DNA from: Rotaria sordida
Taxonomy: Eukaryota > Rotifera > Eurotatoria > Philodinida > Philodinidae
Direction: 5' to 3'
Assembly (NCBI GenBank): GCA_905250125.1
Contig: CAJNOL010000103.1
Coordinates: forward strand, 124,001 to 188,000
DNA length: 64,000 nucleotides
The notes below the pieces were generated by a model. The model had not been told where the DNA came from. It did no database searches and saw only the letters and a program-made list of their open reading frames with translations. Positions 59,715 to 64,000 of the stretch are shown one piece after another (position 1 is the first letter of the stretch; every line of letters begins with the position of its first letter). The position numbers and the translations under genes were made by a program.

Positions 59715-62327
59715 AAAACTGACATTTTCTATTCAATAAATTTTGTGTTATTGATTTTTGTAAGTCTTTATTTTCAATAAATGTATCCTCATTTTTCTGA
59801 AGATGAATGTTAGTTAAATAATGGTATAGAACAAGTAATACTTTTGCTATCATAGAAAATTCTTTTATCGTATTTTATAAATCAAAAGAAACTAATAATA
59901 TATAATCGTCTTTATATCTCTGTATAAAGACGTATTAGACATCTACAGAGCACTATAGCTATATTTCAGAATTGGGTGGTATCCCTGAGCTACCAGTAGC
60001 TGCAAAGTCGTGCTTTTAGGTTAGCCAGCCACTAGTAAGATATTAAACATGTCTGACTAACGAACAAAATCAAATCAAATGCATAAATACAAATAAATCT
60101 AAGCTCTTTGGTGGATGAAAAGTGAGATCATGTCTTTGAAAAACGAGCTCATTGTGAAGTAATTCAAGAAACATCAAATCCAAATGGCAGCCAACAGTGA
60201 AATAGCCATGTATGACTACAGCATCAGTATAAGAGACGAATACACGGTATAGAAAGACTGTTGTCATAGTTTTTTTTTTATCAGTAAACTCATAAATTAT
60301 TCTATCACATTAAACTTATGAAAAAATAATGGTACAGGAAATGATAAGATTATGCAAATGAGATTGTATGATATGAACACAATACTATAAAATATTCTGG
60401 ATAAAATTATCTATGTAGGCCAAATAAAAAACATGTGAAACTAATTGTTGATGTTTTTATGCGACCAAAAATACATTTGTATTAATCATTTCATTTCTTC
60501 AATAAATCTTCAATTGAAACCACCGAAAAAAAACAAAATCTTTTATGTCATAATTAATATTTCTCTTGACACAATCATCTGTTTAATTATCATATAGAAA
60601 ATAATATCTATTTATATTCATCTCATCTATTTATAAACTTTAAATAAATAGCATGAAAGATTCAACCAAGCCTCTTGATGATTATTAGCAAAATCAATTT
60701 GCAATTAGTACTATCATAAGTTATCAGTATTGTATACATGACATATATATATAGACAAATGATGCTTACATGAGATCAATAACATCCGGAGTGAAAAGAA
60801 GATAGGAGACAGTTGCTCCACCCTCAATACCAACTAGAAACATACATTTGTACTAGGTGACAGCTTCTTAGACTCATTAGTTGTTACAAGAAATGGCAAT
60901 CATAGACAATCGTGTTAGCAATCAATTAGATTTCATGTCGGCATTTTATATAATATAAAGTTATTACACTGAAGTTGGCAATCTGTGATTTCAAAATATC
61001 AATGAAATATATTGTTTATATACGAGTCTTCGTTATATCTTTCTCTTCATATAATAGATTGTTTATATTGAAGAATTTTACAACCTCCTTCTTCCATCTT
61101 AAGGGAAAGAAGGAAAAGAAAGAAGAATCAATGCTCATGCTTACACGTAAAATCATATCCTATTTGTTCTATTGACTATTTCGATATGGAAATTTAATTA
61201 TAATCATGAGAATAGGTATAAGACGTTTATAGTTATCCGACACAACCAATAATAATAATAAGAAGAAGAAGAAAAGAAAAAACATAATGATGAACACATA
61301 TATAGAAATCAGATAGTCTTACACACATAAAAGTATCTTTAACAAATGCATCGGTGGCACGCGATTTTATCTTACATGTTCAATTATGTGATTCCTTTTT
61401 TTTTTATTGTCATATAGCATTTTTTCAGCTGACTACTAATATAAGTATCTAGAAGACATTGTGCGATAGAGACGAGCCAAAAGCGAACCATATGCTCAAT
61501 TGATATCATCAACTTCAATGAAGCTTTGCCTGTATGTAGTCCAAAGTAAGATGTAAAAATGCCAAAAATTTCCGGCTTGCAAAACTTTTCCATTGTTGAG
61601 TTGTTCAATCTACAACAGAGGCACCCTCAGGTAAAAAAAAATAAGCATAACCATTGCAGTACTCATACGTTGTATACTTCACCATTATTCAACAATAATA
61701 TTTCTAGTTATGAAATTTGGTGGATGGATACTATCGCAGGTATTTTACATAGGGACGCACTTGCGATCACTTTTCTGCATATTAAGTAGTAGAGAGAGAT
61801 TTCATAGATTCTAGATATACATCTTACTTTGTGGTCAACATTTCTATCTCTTATAAGCGACTTATGAGCTCCCGTTTTGAAACTAAATACTAATCCTCTC
61901 AGCTATGAGCAGTAATTTTGAAAATATCGGCTCTTTCATATTGACTCAAACGAAAATCTCTTGTGATAAATATAAACTTCTCATATGCAGGCCACGTTAG
62001 AGAGTTAAAATTTTAGCCATAGAGAGATCTCATTTAGTACTTGCTTTGACAATAAATTTCAACTCTACAGATATGGTTTAAAAAATATTAGAATCAGCTG
62101 TTATCATCTTTCACTTTTGTGTACATTCTTCGATGTTGCAATTTTCTTTCTCTTATTACATCATATGTATTTCTCTATTCTCTTAGTGTCATGATTTTTT
62201 CGTTTTGTTATATTGTTCTAAGTGTTTTTCTATGGTATCATGTGTTTTCTGTTGTTTCAATGTATTGCTTCGTCTGAGGGTTTATTCCGTTCACATACAT
62301 AAAAAGAGTTTGTAGGCTCAGACAGTC
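59715..62327. other. 2.6-kb gene-free stretch
   Basis: I see no supported gene. Frames at 60,070-60,267, 60,975-61,175 and 61,384-61,789 show no motifs or splice logic. No tRNA-like B box was found by eye. Confidence 0.45.
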
Positions 62328-62480
62328 GTACAAGGGTATATAAATTTGCAATGGGTCACAAATCCTTGTCAAGATTTATGAACAGGAATGATTTATGAAA
62401 GGATAGATTACACTCATAAACCTAGGAAAAGTTTATATCAATGATAATAAATGGATATTAGGATTTATTACTCTACAATT
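62328..62480. repeat. Dispersed repeat, copy B (partner at 24,087)
   Basis: GTACAAGGGTATATAAATTTGC and the later AAAGTTTATATCAATGATAA and TAATAAATGGATATT match copy A in order and orientation, with a small length difference. Non-coding. Confidence 0.7.
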
Positions 62481-63240
62481 ATTTTCAAAAGTGTTTAGTT
62501 CTTTCCTAAACCTATTGGATGTGAATTTTAAGCGGCCGGTGAAATTAGGATATTGACCGTTTTTATGATTCGGAAAATATTTAATGTCTTTCGACAAAAA
62601 AGAATTTTTGACATTTCCGTACATCCGTCCGAGATTTAGGGCTTAACAGAATTCCATTCTCACTAGTAGAAGATAAATAAGATCAGCAGAAGTCAACACA
62701 CACTCCTAATATATGGAAATTCTTCTCATTTTTGCCAGTAAAAAACCAAACATACAGTAGCAACTTGCTAAATTGTTTTTAGAATATCGAAGCAAATCAA
62801 GTCTTTCGAAAACACAGTATCAAGTAAAATCAAAATTCTTTTGCTATGTCTAAAGAGCATTTGTATTTGACCAATCATCACAAGCGTGGTAGCTTTTAAA
62901 GATTATCCAATTCAAATGTTCAAATCGTTCTTTAGATAGAAACTGATCTGCTGAAACAGTTCTCTTGTTCATTTGATCTGAGCTTTGAACTGAAATCTGA
63001 TTGACTGCTAGCCGTCTTCGATGGTAAAAAATTCTTAGAAAATATTATAAACTGTATTCGACTACGGTTTAGTTTTTTGGAAAGAATTGAAATAGACACA
63101 TAAATGTACTTAATTTTTAAAGAATTTAAACTTTATTCTGGAACATTTTGAATAAATATTCTTTCTATAAAGTATGTCTTTGACCAATAGTCCATAGACA
63201 TAATATAACAAATAAATATGCTGTTAATTCTGAAATTTAC
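62481..63240. other. No gene seen
   Basis: Spacer before the LDL-receptor-like exons. A continuation of that gene below 63,241 should exist if it is intact (a donor is present there), but no further exon is recognised. Confidence 0.4.
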
Positions 63241-64000
63241 CATTGAAAACTTCTTGGAATACATCGTTCATTATTATATCGAAAATGATTTGCATTATTA
63301 CATGGCAAATATTGATTTGGATTTTCATCACTATTATTACCACAATCATTATCTAAATCACATTCATGTGATGATGCTATACATCGACCATTATTATATG
63401 TAAATTGTTTATGAGTACATCTACGATTATCATAATTTAATTCATCATTACCATCAGAACATTGTCGATAAACTATAACAAACAAATCTTTAGGAACAAA
63501 AGTTTAATAATCTACTTTTTGTTTTCGTTTAACAAAATATTAACCATTAGTAAACATGGATTAGAATTTCAATGAAATGTTCCTAGCGTACAATAACATT
63601 CACAATTTTCTTCATCTAAAGTATTCAAATAGATATTTCGTTTTTTTTTCTTCAAAATTAATTTCTACCTAAGTTATTACTACAATCATCAATTTCTATT
63701 TAAAAACAAAAATCATATCAAACAAATCAAAAGATTTCTCCTACCATCACAAACATATGAAATTGATGTCCAGTTTTGATATCGACATTGTAATTGTGTT
63801 GATGTACATCATCGTTGTGGACATGTCCTTGGTTCATTGGATCCATCTTCACAATTATTAATTAAAAAAAAAAGAAAAGCATTTCACTAGCTTTAAAAAA
63901 ACAGACTAAATATTTACCACCATTACATTTTACTGACCCTGCAATACATCGTTCATTTAATGGATCATAACAATGTTGATTAAAATTACAATTTGATACA
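63241..64000 (-). pseudogene. LDL-receptor class A repeat gene, partial, with in-frame TGA codons
   Basis: Minus-strand blocks entering from the right edge: 64000-63918, about 63866-63745, 63695-63669, 63615-63545 and 63472-63241. They encode LDLa-type Cys repeats: CYDPLNERCIAGSVKCNGG, NCEDGSNEPRTCPQR, CTSTQLQCRYQ, then CSDGNDELNYDNRRC, FTYNNGRCIASSHECDLDND and NNSDENPN. One TGA falls directly after CPQR and a second replaces an expected Cys codon in GTFH-NSNPC. The block near 63,866 lacks a usable AG acceptor. This points to decay, although sequencing error or unusual splicing is possible. Intact relatives are secreted or membrane ligand-binding proteins with calcium-binding repeats. Confidence 0.55.

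Overview
This is AT-rich eukaryotic (animal) DNA. Most genes are split by many introns of about 50-100 bp. I infer a bdelloid rotifer (Adineta/Rotaria-like), for these reasons: (i) arrays of degenerate TGTGGG, which from memory is the bdelloid telomeric repeat; (ii) intronless bacterial- or fungal-looking enzyme genes among the animal genes; (iii) a decayed F-box gene of a type I associate with bdelloids; (iv) a strong splice acceptor just before many start codons, as expected with spliced-leader trans-splicing. The species is not determined. Exon models were built by eye from splice signals and reading-frame continuity. For nine of the multi-exon genes the summed exons divide exactly by three.

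Layout. 0-9 kb: 3' end of a Gln/Thr-rich gene (+), a broken ORF (+), an intronless sugar transferase (-) and an intronless NAD-dependent epimerase-like gene (-). 9-13.7 kb: a subtelomere-like patch with three inverted telomere-like arrays, an intronless GC-richer M20 metallopeptidase, a 178-bp tandem repeat with a perfect palindrome, and an F-box pseudogene ending at one of the arrays. 14.6-27.7 kb (-): one large secreted reelin-like gene of at least 38 exons, crossed by two 100-N gaps, with transposon-like inverted repeats in its long introns. 28-35.5 kb: inverted-repeat elements, a dead short-chain dehydrogenase (+), and a SARNP/Tho1-type gene (-).

35.7-39 kb (+): RPP14, GDPGP1 and mitochondrial ribosome recycling factor, tightly spaced and probably an operon. 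39-43 kb: palindromic satellite, a fourth telomere-like array and no genes. 43.2-45 kb (+): UNC-93-like transporter. 45.1-51.5 kb (-): dihydroorotate dehydrogenase, whose fifth intron (4.3 kb) contains a whole opposite-strand gene for a PTB-like protein with poly-Gln and poly-Asn tracts. 51.6-53.2 kb (-): C2H2 zinc-finger gene. 53.4-56.4 kb: HSP10 (-) and HSP60 (+) head to head, sharing a 272-bp promoter with a heat-shock-element-like site. 56.9-59.7 kb (+): type II membrane protein with a Ser/Thr stalk. 59.7-63.2 kb: no gene seen. 63.2-64 kb (-): part of an LDL-receptor class A gene with in-frame stops.

Functionally this is a patchwork of conserved housekeeping genes (mitochondrial chaperonins, pyrimidine synthesis, RNase P, mitochondrial translation), extracellular-matrix and membrane proteins, and accessory DNA (probable foreign genes, telomere-like blocks, inverted-repeat transposons, pseudogenes).
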